A stretch of 64,000 bases of DNA, taken from NCBI RefSeq assembly GCF_008704995.1, contig NZ_CP023747.1, positions 3,498,501-3,562,500 on the forward strand. The letters run 5' to 3'. The DNA is from Streptomyces nodosus. Its GTDB lineage: Bacteria; Actinomycetota; Actinomycetes; Streptomycetales; Streptomycetaceae. Of the stretch, positions 47,639 to 56,898 are shown in pieces. Under the pieces are notes generated by a model. The model had not been told where the DNA came from and made no database searches. It saw nothing but the letters and a program-made list of their open reading frames with translations. Position 1 is the first letter of the stretch, and each line of letters starts with the position of its first letter. The translations under genes and the position numbers were made by a program.

Positions 47639-47676
47639 TGCGAAGGGCGGCACCCGGGAGGGTGCCGCCCTTCGCA
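47639..47676. terminator. strong hairpin between the lipoprotein gene and phoP
   Basis: A perfect 17-base-pair stem with a GGGA loop (47656-47659) separates convergent stops at 47535 and 47830. Confidence 0.8.
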
Positions 47677-47829
47677 CATGCGTGGGGGAAGGCCTCAGGG
47701 CCGGGCGCACGGTCCTCGCCCGCGCACGGCGACCGCACGGGGCGGCCGTCAAGCCCACGCGCGCGTGGTCGGCGTCAGGCTCCTGCGCGCGCGTGGACGC
47801 CTTGTGCACCCCCACGGGCCACTGTCGGC

Positions 47830-48510
47830 CTACGGTTCGAACTTATAACCAAGCCCGCGGACCGTCACCAGGTAGCGCGGGGCACCCGGGTCCGGCTCGA
47901 TCTTGGCGCGCAGCCGCTTCACATGGACGTCGAGCGTCTTGGTGTCGCCCACGTAGTCGGCGCCCCAGACCCGGTCGATCAGCTGCATCCGGGTCAGCAC
48001 ACGGCCCGCGTTGCGCAGCAGCATCTCCAGAAGGTCGAACTCCTTGAGCGGCAGGTCGACCTTCGAGCCCGAGACGGTGACCACATGACGGTCCACGTCC
48101 ATGCGCACCGGCCCGGCCTCCAGCGCGGCCGGCGCCACCTCCTCCGGCTCCCCGCGGCGGCGCAGCACGGCCCGGATACGGGCGACCAGCTCGCGCGAGG
48201 AGAACGGCTTGGTGACGTAGTCGTCGGCTCCTATCTCCAGGCCGACCACCTTGTCGATCTCGCTGTCCTTGGCGGTCACCATGATGACCGGGACATTGGA
48301 ACGGCCGCGCAGCTGTCGGCAGACCTCCGTGCCGGGCAGGCCGGGCAGCATCAGGTCGAGCAGGACGAGATCGGCGCCGTTGCGCTCGAACTCGTCCAGG
48401 CCGTCGGGCCCGGTGGTCGCGATGGCGACCTCGAAGCCCTCTTTGCGGAGCATGTAGGACAGGGCGTCGGAGAAGGACTCCTCGTCCTCGACGACGAGCA
48501 CTCGGGTCAC
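47830..48510 (-). CDS. phoP: phosphate response regulator PhoP
   Basis: A 226-aa OmpR-type regulator. The receiver domain has D9 and the phospho-acceptor D52 (LVLLDLMLPG) with K-P-F near 102; the winged-helix domain covers about 128-226 and ends RYLVTVRGLGYKFEP. It overlaps phoR by four bases. PhoP activates phosphate scavenging and represses antibiotic and nitrogen genes in Streptomyces by binding PHO boxes, one of which lies upstream of the phoRP/phoU gap. Confidence 0.96.
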   Translation of the reverse strand: MTRVLVVEDEESFSDALSYMLRKEGFEVAIATTGPDGLDEFERNGADLVLLDLMLPGLPGTEVCRQLRGRSNVPVIMVTAKDSEIDKVVGLEIGADDYVTKPFSSRELVARIRAVLRRRGEPEEVAPAALEAGPVRMDVDRHVVTVSGSKVDLPLKEFDLLEMLLRNAGRVLTRMQLIDRVWGADYVGDTKTLDVHVKRLRAKIEPDPGAPRYLVTVRGLGYKFEP

Positions 48511-49826
48511 GGAAGGACCTCCGGGGCGGGAAGCGGTTCGTACGGGGATGAGACGGTGGTCGTCCCGTCGGGTCGGCCGTCCTCTTCGTCGAGGCCGGAC
48601 GGGTGATCGGTCGCACGGTCACGGGCCGCACCCGCCTCCGGCAGCCGCAGAGTGAACGTGGAGCCCTGACCTTCGGAACTCCACACGGTGACCTCCCCGC
48701 CGTGCGAGGCGACCACGTGTTTGACGATCGCGAGACCCAGTCCGGTACCGCCTGTCGCGCGGGAGCGGGCCGGGTCGACGCGGTAGAAGCGCTCGAAGAT
48801 GCGCTCCTTGTCCTTGTCGGAGATGCCGATGCCCTGGTCGGTCACGGCGATCTCGATCAGATCCCCGCCGGGTCCCGACACCCTGCGGGCGGCGATGCCG
48901 ACGCGGGTGCGGGCGGGGGAGTAGTTGACGGCGTTCTCCACGAGATTGCCGAGGGCTGCGGCCAGCTGGCCGCGGTTGCCCCACACGCGCAGACCGTCGG
49001 CCCCGCCCACGCGTCGCCCGGCACCGGCCTGATCGGTTCCGTCGGGCAGGCCCGCGTTCGAGGCCATGGTGATCTGCTTGGTGCCGGCCTGGTGGCGGCA
49101 GCGGTCGACGGCCTCGGCGACGAGTTCGTCGATGCGTACGGGCTCGGCGTCCTCCAGCGGATCGTCGTTCTGCACCCGCGACAGGTCGATGAGCTCCTGC
49201 ACCAGATTGGTCAGCCGGGTCGCCTCGATCTGCATCCGGCCCGCGAACCGTTCCACGGCCTCGGGGTCGTCGGAGGCGTCCATCACGGCCTCGGAGAGCA
49301 ACGACAGGGCGCCCACCGGAGTCTTCAGCTCATGGCTGACGTTGGCCACGAAGTCGCGGCGCACCGCCTCTATCCGACGGGCCTCGGTGAGGTCCTCGAC
49401 GAGCAGCAGCACCAGCCGGGAGCCGAGGGGCGCCACCCGCGCGGAGACGGCGAGGGCCTCGCCGCGCCCGGTGCCGCGGCGCGGCAGATCCAGTTCGACC
49501 TGGCGTATCTCGCCGTCGCGTCGGGTGTCGCGGGCCATCTGCAGCATCGGCTCGACGGCCAGCTTGCCGCCGCGCACCAGGCCGAGGGCGTACGCCGCCG
49601 AGCTGGCCTTGACCACGGCGTCGGCCTCGTCGAGGACCACGGCCGAGGAGCGCAGCACGGACAGCACCGTGTCGACGCCCGGCGGAAGCACCGCGTCGGT
49701 GTGCAGGGAGGTGCGGGTGGGGCGTCTCTGGTCGCGCTCGCTCCAGCGGAACGCCAGCATCGCGATGACGCCGGTGAGAACTCCGGCGATCGCTGCCGCT
49801 GCGGCGACCGCCGCGTTCACGTCCAT
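48507..49826 (-). CDS. phoR: phosphate sensor histidine kinase PhoR
   Basis: A 439-aa kinase. One N-terminal membrane helix (about 8-28, AAAAAIAGVLTGVIAMLAF), a PAS-like region (about 45-140), the phospho-acceptor His in FVANVSHELKTPVGALS, and a catalytic domain with the N box NLVENAVNYS and G boxes DQGIGI and GGTGLGLAIVKHV. It is divergent from phoU and overlaps phoP by four bases (coupled). The single membrane helix fits the Streptomyces PhoR. Confidence 0.96.
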   Translation of the reverse strand: MDVNAAVAAAAAIAGVLTGVIAMLAFRWSERDQRRPTRTSLHTDAVLPPGVDTVLSVLRSSAVVLDEADAVVKASSAAYALGLVRGGKLAVEPMLQMARDTRRDGEIRQVELDLPRRGTGRGEALAVSARVAPLGSRLVLLLVEDLTEARRIEAVRRDFVANVSHELKTPVGALSLLSEAVMDASDDPEAVERFAGRMQIEATRLTNLVQELIDLSRVQNDDPLEDAEPVRIDELVAEAVDRCRHQAGTKQITMASNAGLPDGTDQAGAGRRVGGADGLRVWGNRGQLAAALGNLVENAVNYSPARTRVGIAARRVSGPGGDLIEIAVTDQGIGISDKDKERIFERFYRVDPARSRATGGTGLGLAIVKHVVASHGGEVTVWSSEGQGSTFTLRLPEAGAARDRATDHPSGLDEEDGRPDGTTTVSSPYEPLPAPEVLP

Positions 49827-49899
49827 GCACCCAGGTTAGGCACGTCCGGACGCGTGCCCACAGCCATCGGAGTGCGACCTCGAACACTCGTCGCCCAGA

Positions 49900-49932
49900 G
49901 TTCACCTTGGAGCCAGTACTGATTCATTTGGG
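49900..49932. promoter_or_regulatory. PHO-box-like direct repeats in the phoRP-phoU gap
   Basis: Three 11-base units in phase: GTTCACCTTGG (49900), a degenerate AGCCAGTACTG (49911), and ATTCATTTGGG (49922). The first and third fit the Streptomyces PHO-box unit. The site is 74 bases upstream of the phoR start and 118 bases before phoU, where PhoP is known to act in S. coelicolor, so autoregulation is expected. Confidence 0.75.
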
Positions 49933-50050
49933 ATGCCGGAAACGGTCGCGTAGGGGCCGGAACGTGGGAGCGTGGGGTGCGTAGGCGCCGCGTGCGCCAT
50001 GGTGACGACGGGCCCCGGCCCCCGAAGCAGACCTAAGAGAGGGACACCTG

Positions 50051-50728
50051 ATGCGGGACGCGTATCACGAGGAACTTGACTCGATCGGCGAGGGCCTGGT
50101 CGACATGGCCCGGCTCGTCGGGTCGGCGATCGGGCGCGCCACGACGGCGATCCTCGACGGCGATCTGAAGCTGGCGGAAGCCGTGATCGAGGCCGACCAG
50201 AAGGTCGACGATCTCCAGCACGATCTGGAGGCGCGCGCGATAGCCCTCCTGGCCCGGCAGCAGCCGGTGGCCACCGACCTGCGCATCGTGGTCACGTCCC
50301 TGCGGATGAGCGCCGACCTCGAACGCTCCGGCGACCTGGCCCAGCATGTCGCCAAACTGTGCCGACTGCGCTTCCCCGAGCGCGCCGTCCCGCACGACCT
50401 GCACGCGACCATCCTGGAGATGGGCCAGCTCGCCCAGCGTCTGATGGCGAAGGCGGCGGAGGTCATCATCACCAAGGACGTCGACCTGGCCCTCCAGCTG
50501 GAGCAGGACGACGACGAGATGGACCTGCTCCACCGCACCCTCTTCCAGCACCTGATGGACGACCGCTGGAGGCACGGCATCGAGACCGCCGTCGACGTCA
50601 CCCTGCTGGGCCGCTACTACGAGCGCTACGCCGACCATGCGGTGGCCGTGGCCAAGCGGGTGGTGTTCCTGGTGACCGGCGAACACGCGGACGAACTCCA
50701 GTCCGCTTCGAACGTCGAGGGCGCCTGA
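50051..50728 (+). CDS. phoU: phosphate transport regulator PhoU
   Basis: A 225-aa all-helical PhoU made of two similar three-helix halves (about 1-110 and 115-215). The metal-binding E/DxxxD patterns are visible in each half (ERSGDLAQHV and ERYADHAVAVA). It modulates the PhoR-PhoP signal according to phosphate transport. It is divergent from phoR. A cysteine-rich small gene follows by about 200 bases. Confidence 0.95.
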   Translation: MRDAYHEELDSIGEGLVDMARLVGSAIGRATTAILDGDLKLAEAVIEADQKVDDLQHDLEARAIALLARQQPVATDLRIVVTSLRMSADLERSGDLAQHVAKLCRLRFPERAVPHDLHATILEMGQLAQRLMAKAAEVIITKDVDLALQLEQDDDEMDLLHRTLFQHLMDDRWRHGIETAVDVTLLGRYYERYADHAVAVAKRVVFLVTGEHADELQSASNVEGA

Positions 50729-50932
50729 CCCACCGGACCCGCCGCTCCCCCGGCCACCCCGGTTCACGGGGTGCCCGTGGGGAGCGCCGGCCCGAGGGAG
50801 GCACCCGGCGCCGGGCTGCCGGGGGCTTGCGGAACCCGATCCGGGGTGAGGGGCGAGCATCCGTGCGCCGTTGATGCGCCCGCCCATGGGGGCGTCCAAT
50901 GGGTGGAGCACCGTCTCGTCGAGGAGGGACCC

Positions 50933-51085
50933 ATGGCCGAGACCCCCAGCACGCCCGACCCCACCCAGCAGCGCGAGACCCAGCAGCCCGCCGAGATCAC
51001 AAGCCTCCCGCTGGTCGGCGCGTGCGGTTGCGGCTCCGGCTGCGGATGCGGATGCCAGTCGGGCGCGCCCTGCCAGTGCGGCTGA
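50933..51085 (+). CDS. small cysteine-rich protein, 50 aa
   Basis: A 50-aa protein after a strong GAGGAGGG ribosome site. The first 28 residues are polar; the last 22 hold seven cysteines in GACGCGSGCGCGCQSGAPCQCG. The packing of C-x-C and C-x3-C pairs resembles a metallothionein or a metal-delivery peptide. No family can be named. It is the next gene after phoU on the same strand and is followed by a hairpin, so it is likely transcribed on its own. Confidence 0.75.
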   Translation: MAETPSTPDPTQQRETQQPAEITSLPLVGACGCGSGCGCGCQSGAPCQCG

Positions 51086-51128
51086 CGGCGCCCGACGGCA
51101 CGCCCCCCCCCCGCCGCAACACGACGAC

Positions 51129-51165
51129 GAAGGGCCCCGGCAGCACGCTGCGCCGGGGCCCCTTC
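51129..51165 (+). terminator. hairpin after the cysteine-rich gene
   Basis: Arms 51129-51141 and 51152-51165, with one bulged base, lie 43 bases after the stop. A ten-base C run at 51103-51112 precedes it. Confidence 0.7.
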
Positions 51166-51240
51166 ATGTTTCTGACCGCCGTTTCCGACCGCCGTTTCCG
51201 ACGGTGTGTTTCTGACCGCCGCCGGGCTCGGCCCGGAAGC

Positions 51241-51456
51241 TCAGCCGTCGAGGCCGGACGGTGGGGAGGAACGCCCCCGGCGCCACCTGATCACATGGCG
51301 CACCAGGAGCACCGCCCAGGCCACGAAGAGCACCAGCCACCCGATGCGCCGCCACACCGAAAGGCCACTGCTCGCGGCCGACCATCCGGACCACACGAGG
51401 CAGAGCACCATCCACCCCGGACGGTCGACCAGAGCCCGCTCGTCATCCCGCGCCAT
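51241..51456 (-). CDS. small membrane protein, 71 aa
   Basis: A 71-aa protein with two short helices (WMVLCLVWSGWSAAS and IGWLVLFVAWAVLLV) and a basic end. The ATG at 51456 has GGGGGA upstream and is preferred over a start 29 codons earlier. Function unknown. Confidence 0.5.
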   Translation of the reverse strand: MARDDERALVDRPGWMVLCLVWSGWSAASSGLSVWRRIGWLVLFVAWAVLLVRHVIRWRRGRSSPPSGLDG

Positions 51457-51568
51457 CCGCTTTTCCCCCATCCCCAAGAACACCCACGTCCCCGCGTCCC
51501 GCCACCCGGGCCCGTTACGCCACGATCCGGGCCCGTACGCCACGAGCCGCTGATTACCTGACTGCCGC

Positions 51569-52666
51569 TCACGACCGTGTGGCGGTCCCGCACTTCGAGT
51601 CGCCGGACTGCCGCGTACGCGCTTCCATCGATGTGCTCCGGTCGAAGGGGTCGACCTCGGGCCCGTCTCCCGGGGGCGTGGTCGCGCGGTCCGCGCCGAA
51701 CTCGGGGGTGAGGTAGCCGGTGAAGGTGTCGCAGCCGCTGTTGGTGGATTCCATCGTGTAGAAGACGAGGGAGAACGTACCCGGATCGATGACGACCTCC
51801 GCCGGGTCGTCCCAGCTCATCACGACCTCACGGCGCACGATGGTGCGCACCACCTCGTCGCTTCCCGCGGCAGCGCGCACCACGGGATACACATAGGTGA
51901 CATCGGTGGTCACCTCGACCGCACCGCGTTTGCCCTCTCGGTAGGTGATCCGCCCCCGCACCTTGATCACGTCCCCGACCAGCCGGACCTTCCTGCTGTC
52001 GAAGCGGCTGAACAGCAGCAGCGGATCGTTCTCCCGGCCGGGCGAGCGGAACGCGGTCGTCAGAAAGCCCTGGACGTCCGGCTGATGAGGATTGATCAGC
52101 GCGATCGCCTTCTTCGGCCGCTCCCCGCGCAGCACACCGGGATCCAGGCTGGACGCCGCGAGGAAGTCCCGGGACTTCTCCAGCGCCTGCGCGACCTGTT
52201 CCTTGCTCATCCAGCCGGTCGCCCGCGCCTCGGGCAGACCGATCCCGGCCGTCCCGTCGCTCCACCGCGCCGCGGGCGACCCCCTGAACGGCTTCTCCAC
52301 GGTCGGCTTCAGGGCCACCGCTTCCGTCGGCGGCGGTTGGTCCGGACGTTCCGACTCCACGGCAAGCGGCGTACTCTCGCCGCCCCCTCCTCCGAACCAT
52401 CCGGCCACCCGCCCCGGATCCAGCGCCACGACCAGCAGGGCGGCCGCGACCAGCAGACCGATCACGTACCAGCCCTTGCCTCCTCGCGGCCGGGCCGGCC
52501 GGTGACTCCGCCACGGTTCCGGAGGGCCGGACTCCTCCCGCAGCCGCCGCGCCACCATCCGGGCCCGCGCCGACGGCTCCTCGGGCGCACCCCCGGCCCC
52601 CGCCTCGGCCTCACGGAGAAAGCGCTCCCACTCCTCGTCCGGTATGGACTCCCCGCCCTTGCCCAC
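51569..52666 (-). CDS. single-pass membrane protein with outside domain, unknown function
   Basis: A 365-aa protein. An acidic N-terminal part (about 1-65), one membrane helix (about 66-84, WYVIGLLVAAALLVVALD), and an outside domain of about 250 residues. The phrases KVRLVGDVIKVRGRITY and VEVTTDVTYVYPVVRAA suggest a beta-rich fold, and two Cys lie near the end. The first residues GKGGESIPDEEWERFLREAEAG resemble regions of anti-sigma-like or lipid-facing adaptors, but no family can be assigned. It is not near a sigma factor gene. Confidence 0.7.
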   Translation of the reverse strand: MGKGGESIPDEEWERFLREAEAGAGGAPEEPSARARMVARRLREESGPPEPWRSHRPARPRGGKGWYVIGLLVAAALLVVALDPGRVAGWFGGGGGESTPLAVESERPDQPPPTEAVALKPTVEKPFRGSPAARWSDGTAGIGLPEARATGWMSKEQVAQALEKSRDFLAASSLDPGVLRGERPKKAIALINPHQPDVQGFLTTAFRSPGRENDPLLLFSRFDSRKVRLVGDVIKVRGRITYREGKRGAVEVTTDVTYVYPVVRAAAGSDEVVRTIVRREVVMSWDDPAEVVIDPGTFSLVFYTMESTNSGCDTFTGYLTPEFGADRATTPPGDGPEVDPFDRSTSMEARTRQSGDSKCGTATRS

Positions 52667-52965
52667 GATGGGCCCCGCCCTTCTTTCACTCCTGACCCGC
52701 CCCAGGGCCGCTCATTTTTCGCGCATCATCACACAGCTCTGATCACCGCCCGGTGACAGCAAACGGCGCTTGTCCGATTACATAGCTATTGACCTGCGTA
52801 GATCCACTGTGCTTCCCTCCCCGTGAGGGGCCTGGGGCACCGCTACCGACCGTGGCTGTCCGCTCTGAAGGGCACACCAAGGGGCACGAGTGGCGTGCAG
52901 GGGGCGGATCGAGGGGGTATGAGGTGTCTCGGGGCTTTGACAGACGCATCGGGATCGCGGACGAC

Positions 52966-54351
52966 ATGACCGCTCCGCCCCTGCGCACGCCTCCGTCGGA
53001 CCCGCCCCGGTCACGGGCGGGACTCTGGGCCGTGGCGGGTGTCGTGGCCCTCGGATTCCTCATCGGACTGGAGTTCACCGCGCGTCGCTACGGTCTGCCG
53101 GGGCCGATCACCAACCAGGTACGAGAGGTGGTGGCCGCCCCGAAGTCGGGCGGCCTGCTGTATGCCGCCCTGGCGCTGATGATGGTGGTCCTCACCTGGC
53201 GGCAACGGTTCATCGCGGTGGGTGCGGCGATCACCATCGACCTCGCCTTCTTACTGGTCCGGTGGGCGGTGGACGCCCAGGCGACCGACGGCCAGCCCTT
53301 CGGGAACGGTGCATTGTGGGTGATTCTGGGCTGTGGGGTGATCGCTGTCACCCGCCGCACCGGCTCGGAACGCGTCCTGCTGCTGAAGGGCGTCGGCCTG
53401 GGCCTGCTGCTGGTGGCCGGCCGCAAGACCGGCGACACCTGGCTGCTCATCACCTCGAAGACCCGCCCCATGGTGCTCGACCAGTACGTAGCGACCGCCG
53501 ATCACGCGCTGGGCAACCCGTCGTGGCTGGTGGGCCGGGCCGTCGCGGCCACCGGCCCCGTCGGCTTCAACTTCCTCGACATCGTCTACGGCCAACTCGC
53601 GGTGGCCGCAGTGATCGTCGCGCTGTACCAACTGCGCGGCGTGGCGGCCGAGCGCCGCTTCCCGGGCCATCACCTGGTACGCACCTTCCTGGTGGTCGGC
53701 CTTCTCGGCCCGGCCTTCTACATGATCTTCCCGGTGGTCGGACCGATCTTCGCCTACGGCACCGGCACCGAGTACTGGGCGACGGTCAGCCTGTGGTCGC
53801 CGGACATTCCGTCCAGCGCGCACTGGGCGGTGGCCGACCTGTGGCCCCGGACGCTGTCGCCGATCACCACCCCGCACCCCATACCGTTCGACGGGATCAC
53901 CCCACGCAACTGCATGCCCAGCCTGCACACGGCGTGGGCTGTCACGATCTTCATCCACTCCCGGAAGGGCCCCCGGGTTCTGCGGTACGCCGGCACGTTC
54001 TGGCTGATAGCCACACTCACCGCGACGCTGGGCTTCGGCTACCACTACGGCGTGGACCTCATCGCCGGCGTGGTGTTCGTACTCACGGTCGAGGCGGCTC
54101 TGCGGTCGTACGACCGTGGCTGGGATCGATCAGGGATCCGGCTGGTCGCTCACGGGGCGACGGTCTTCACCGCGCTGCTGGTGTCCTACCGCTTCCTGCC
54201 GCTGACGATGGCCGAGCATCCATGGGTGGCCGGACCTCTGCTCATCCTGGCGATGGCCTCGGTGATCCACGGCTACATACGCACCACCACGGCCTGGGAA
54301 CCGAGCGCCGCACCGGCCCCGCATCCGGAACCACAACCAGAACCGGCCTGA
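52966..54351 (+). CDS. PAP2/Aur1-type phosphatase or phosphotransferase, with a TTA codon
   Basis: A 461-aa membrane enzyme with about ten or eleven helices. The C-terminal half carries the PAP2 catalytic motifs NCMPSLHTAWAV (Ser-Leu-His) and YHYGVDLIAG (His), as in inositol-phosphate transferases (Aur1/Ipt1-like) and phosphatidic acid phosphatases. The head-group or lipid substrate is not known. A TTA codon at 53251 (DLAFLLVRW) makes translation dependent on the bldA leucine tRNA. The start at 52966 has only a weak ribosome site. Confidence 0.85.
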   Translation: MTAPPLRTPPSDPPRSRAGLWAVAGVVALGFLIGLEFTARRYGLPGPITNQVREVVAAPKSGGLLYAALALMMVVLTWRQRFIAVGAAITIDLAFLLVRWAVDAQATDGQPFGNGALWVILGCGVIAVTRRTGSERVLLLKGVGLGLLLVAGRKTGDTWLLITSKTRPMVLDQYVATADHALGNPSWLVGRAVAATGPVGFNFLDIVYGQLAVAAVIVALYQLRGVAAERRFPGHHLVRTFLVVGLLGPAFYMIFPVVGPIFAYGTGTEYWATVSLWSPDIPSSAHWAVADLWPRTLSPITTPHPIPFDGITPRNCMPSLHTAWAVTIFIHSRKGPRVLRYAGTFWLIATLTATLGFGYHYGVDLIAGVVFVLTVEAALRSYDRGWDRSGIRLVAHGATVFTALLVSYRFLPLTMAEHPWVAGPLLILAMASVIHGYIRTTTAWEPSAAPAPHPEPQPEPA

Positions 54352-54419
54352 AGCGTGTCGCACCGCGTTCCCGGCCATGCGCGCCGCCCGCTTGAGACCC
54401 GGGCGAGGAAGATACGGAG

Positions 54420-55091
54420 ATGACCGCCCAGGTGCCCGCCGTGATTCCGGCACCGGCTTTCGAAGAGCAGCACATGCCCGTGCTCGTCGGCGACCCGATG
54501 ACAGCCGGGCGCTTCACGACGGGAGGCGCCGACGTCCTCCTGGGCCCGGCCGGAACGCTGATCAACACGGAAGCGGATGACGAACCCGCCAGAAGCGGTG
54601 TGTGGAACGCCGAGGAGTTCCGTCTGATCGGGCCCGCACCGGCACCGGTCACCGAGCGGCTGCTGGAACCGCCCTGGGGCGCGGACCAGAGCTCGTTGCC
54701 GATCCGTTCGCCCTATCGAAAATTGGTTACAGCAATGCGATCAACGCCCCACCCTTCACCTGCACTCGGCAGCGAATGGACAGCGACCTTGGTGATCGAC
54801 GCTCTCTGTACGCTTGTGTCAGCCACGACCCTGACCGGAATCGGTGTGCTGATACCCGCGTTTGACGAGGACTACGACATGCCCATGGGCAGGCATGTGT
54901 CCGAGGCGGTGCCCTTCTTCGGGGGCATGGCCCTCCTCGTCACCTCTCTCATCATCACGACTCTCATGGTTCGGTCCAGCTCGGAGCGCCGACGCCGGAC
55001 CGGTCTGGTGACGGCCACCGTCCGTCTCGGCTGTCTGGTCACGGCAGCCATTGCCTTCGTCGTGTACGGCACGGTCACGTACGGAGTCTGA
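54420..55091 (+). CDS. membrane protein with three C-terminal helices, unknown function
   Basis: A 223-aa protein. The first ~110 residues are soluble, Pro/Ala-rich; then three membrane helices (about 123-146, 163-183, 194-216). AGGAAG lies nine bases upstream of the ATG. No family is recognised. It follows the PAP2 gene by 68 bases on the same strand, so the two may be a unit. Confidence 0.6.
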   Translation: MTAQVPAVIPAPAFEEQHMPVLVGDPMTAGRFTTGGADVLLGPAGTLINTEADDEPARSGVWNAEEFRLIGPAPAPVTERLLEPPWGADQSSLPIRSPYRKLVTAMRSTPHPSPALGSEWTATLVIDALCTLVSATTLTGIGVLIPAFDEDYDMPMGRHVSEAVPFFGGMALLVTSLIITTLMVRSSSERRRRTGLVTATVRLGCLVTAAIAFVVYGTVTYGV

Positions 55092-55142
55092 ACCCGGTAC
55101 CCCCGAGCTGCCCGAAGCAGTCGCGTGCGGGCTGGAAAGAGC

Positions 55143-55652
55143 GTGACGGAGCGTCCCTTACTCTTCCTCGACATGGACGGTCCGCTCATCCCGTTCGGAT
55201 CGTCGTCCGGTCACCTACAGACCGCTGCCGTCGACTCCTCGACGTCTCCCGGTCAGGGGAACCCGCTGTTGAAGCGGCTCGATCCTGGGCTCGGAGCACG
55301 CCTCATGGCTCTGGGCTGCCATCTCGTGTGGGCGACGACCTGGATGGAGGAGGCGAATGAGACTGTCTCCCCACGCATCGGGTTGCCGAGGCTGCCCGTC
55401 GTGGAATGGCCGGACTTCCGTGCCGACGAAGGTCCGCGCGGATTGCATTGGAAGACCCGTCACCTCGTCGAGTGGGCCGACGGTCGGCCGTTCCTCTGGG
55501 TCGATGACGAGATCAGTGCCATGGATCGCCTGTGGGTCGACGCCAGCCACCCTGGACCATCACTGCTTCATCGCGTCGACCCGACCAAAGGCCTCATGAA
55601 CGCCGACTTCTCCACGCTCACCGGCTGGCTCTGCGCTGCTGCGCCGAGGTGA
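55143..55652 (+). CDS. HAD-like hydrolase domain protein, with a TTA codon
   Basis: A 169-aa protein. The first HAD motif is FLDMDGPLIPFGS (nucleophile Asp), and the late WVDDEISAMD fits motif IV. The cap is short. Secondary HAD residues are less clear, so the substrate is unknown. The third codon after RP is TTA (55158-55160), so expression may be bldA-dependent. The GTG at 55143 with GGAAAG upstream is preferred over the GTG at 55125. Confidence 0.75.
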   Translation: MTERPLLFLDMDGPLIPFGSSSGHLQTAAVDSSTSPGQGNPLLKRLDPGLGARLMALGCHLVWATTWMEEANETVSPRIGLPRLPVVEWPDFRADEGPRGLHWKTRHLVEWADGRPFLWVDDEISAMDRLWVDASHPGPSLLHRVDPTKGLMNADFSTLTGWLCAAAPR

Positions 55653-55771
55653 GCACAGCTTTAGGAGTTCGATCTTCCCTCGGCCTGGTCGGGGCCCGCC
55701 TTGTGTACTGGTGCCAGACGTGGTTGCCGTGTGTCACCGCCGTCCGCGGTCGTTGATGTCAGCGTTGGATG

Positions 55772-55969
55772 TCAGCGGAACAGCTCCGGCACCGGGCAAA
55801 CCTCCAAAGGCTCATCCGACCGGTCGGCCCAACGCCACCAGACATGCCGACCGTTACACCTCCACAACGCCCGGCAGGTCCGCCGACCATCGTCCTCCCT
55901 CCTGGAGACGACGAAGCCGCCAAACTTCATGGGCTGGCTGCACTCGGGACAGGCCGGGGCGTCGGACAT
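55772..55969 (-). CDS. small zinc-ribbon-like protein
   Basis: A 65-aa protein. It has C-P-E-C near residue 7-10 and single Cys residues at about 31 and 37 (RRTCRALWRCNG), a pattern that could bind zinc, with aromatic residues (HVWWRWAD) around it. The ATG at 55969 follows TAGGGTG. No family is recognised. It lies in the mobile-element-derived region. Confidence 0.5.
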   Translation of the reverse strand: MSDAPACPECSQPMKFGGFVVSRREDDGRRTCRALWRCNGRHVWWRWADRSDEPLEVCPVPELFR

Positions 55970-56148
55970 GCGGCGCACCCTAACGGAGCGACCGCTTCGT
56001 CCCGAAGGAAGTTTGCTGGGCACTTGACCTTGGGCTGGTATGTCTCTCACCTGCTGCGACGGTCCGTAGACGTCTGCGGTTGTTCGCCGCTGTGCGTTGG
56101 CGTTGTCACGCACTTAAACACTCACTGTTGCTGCCCGTTGTTTTCCGC

Positions 56149-56373
56149 TCAATCCGGCATACGGTGGATACGACGGAGTCGCCAGGCGTGGATCTCGCCA
56201 TAGAGCACGGATACCGCAAGCACGAAGAGCATGGCCTCTATGCTCGCTGACCACGGTTCAGGCACCCACCAGTGACCTATGACCACGCACCCAGCGGCGA
56301 TCGGGACGGCAAGGAAGTAGCCGCGCAGACGCACACGCAGCGGACGCACATCGTGCCGCGGTTCAACTGCCAT
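56149..56373 (-). CDS. small membrane protein, 74 aa
   Basis: A 74-aa protein with two helices (LRGYFLAVPIAAGCVVIGHWW and SIEAMLFVLAVSVLYGEIHAW) and a basic tail. Unknown function. It is in the element-derived region and may be cargo. Confidence 0.45.
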   Translation of the reverse strand: MAVEPRHDVRPLRVRLRGYFLAVPIAAGCVVIGHWWVPEPWSASIEAMLFVLAVSVLYGEIHAWRLRRIHRMPD

Positions 56374-56661
56374 GATGGCTCTGTGCCATCGCAGGATGAT
56401 GCCTGATCACAAGCGCATGGTGCTCACCTGTGCCCGGTGGGTCAATGCTCCAGCAGGGACTCGGTGTTGGATCACGTATCGGCTAGTTCTTCTGGAAGTG
56501 ATGAGCCGAGTTTCCCACGTGCACCGCTTCCCTGTCGCCTGCCTTCTGACCAGCGAAGACCCGGTGACTAGTTGTCATCATCTGTTAACGTCGCTTCGCC
56601 TCGCACGGCCCAGGGACGGCCCAGCGATGGTCACCGACGGCTCATGCGGGGGCTGCTGGGC
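56374..56661. other. gene-poor stretch with integrase-end-type repeats
   Basis: No gene is supported. It contains one copy of the tandem ACGGCCCAG motif (see 56605-56624). Base composition is lower in GC than the flanks. Confidence 0.4.
56605..56624. repeat. ACGGCCCAG pair, copy 1 (no integrase adjacent)
   Basis: Two ACGGCCCAG units at 56605-56613 and 56616-56624, 11 bases apart (one helical turn). The same pair follows both integrase ends at 58459 and 61783. Regularly spaced short repeats beside an integrase gene are typical of arm-type binding sites. Confidence 0.7.
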
Positions 56662-56898
56662 TCAACCCGACTCTGTGGCGGTGTGGCCGTTCCACCAGGC
56701 GTAGATCCACCCCGACACAGCGGCCGCCGACCGGCCCTTACACCCTACCCACAGCTTCATGGCAATCACCTTGCCCTTCTTGAGCCACTTCGAGAGATCG
56801 AATGACGCACAGATGATGGTGGCAGCGATCACGCACATCGCGATGGACCTACGGATCACCACATGCCGACCCGTCCAAGACGATCGGCCATCAGACAC
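56662..56898 (-). CDS. possible small membrane protein, 78 aa
   Basis: A 78-aa frame with one hydrophobic segment (RRSIAMCVIAATIICASFDLS) and two Trp-rich patches. Codon bias is weaker than for core genes. It may be a real element gene or a chance frame. Confidence 0.35.
   Translation of the reverse strand: MSDGRSSWTGRHVVIRRSIAMCVIAATIICASFDLSKWLKKGKVIAMKLWVGCKGRSAAAVSGWIYAWWNGHTATESG

Noticed and set aside
56372..56704. A 110-codon plus-strand frame
   Set aside because: There is no ribosome site, no family match, and it overlaps the repeat pair.
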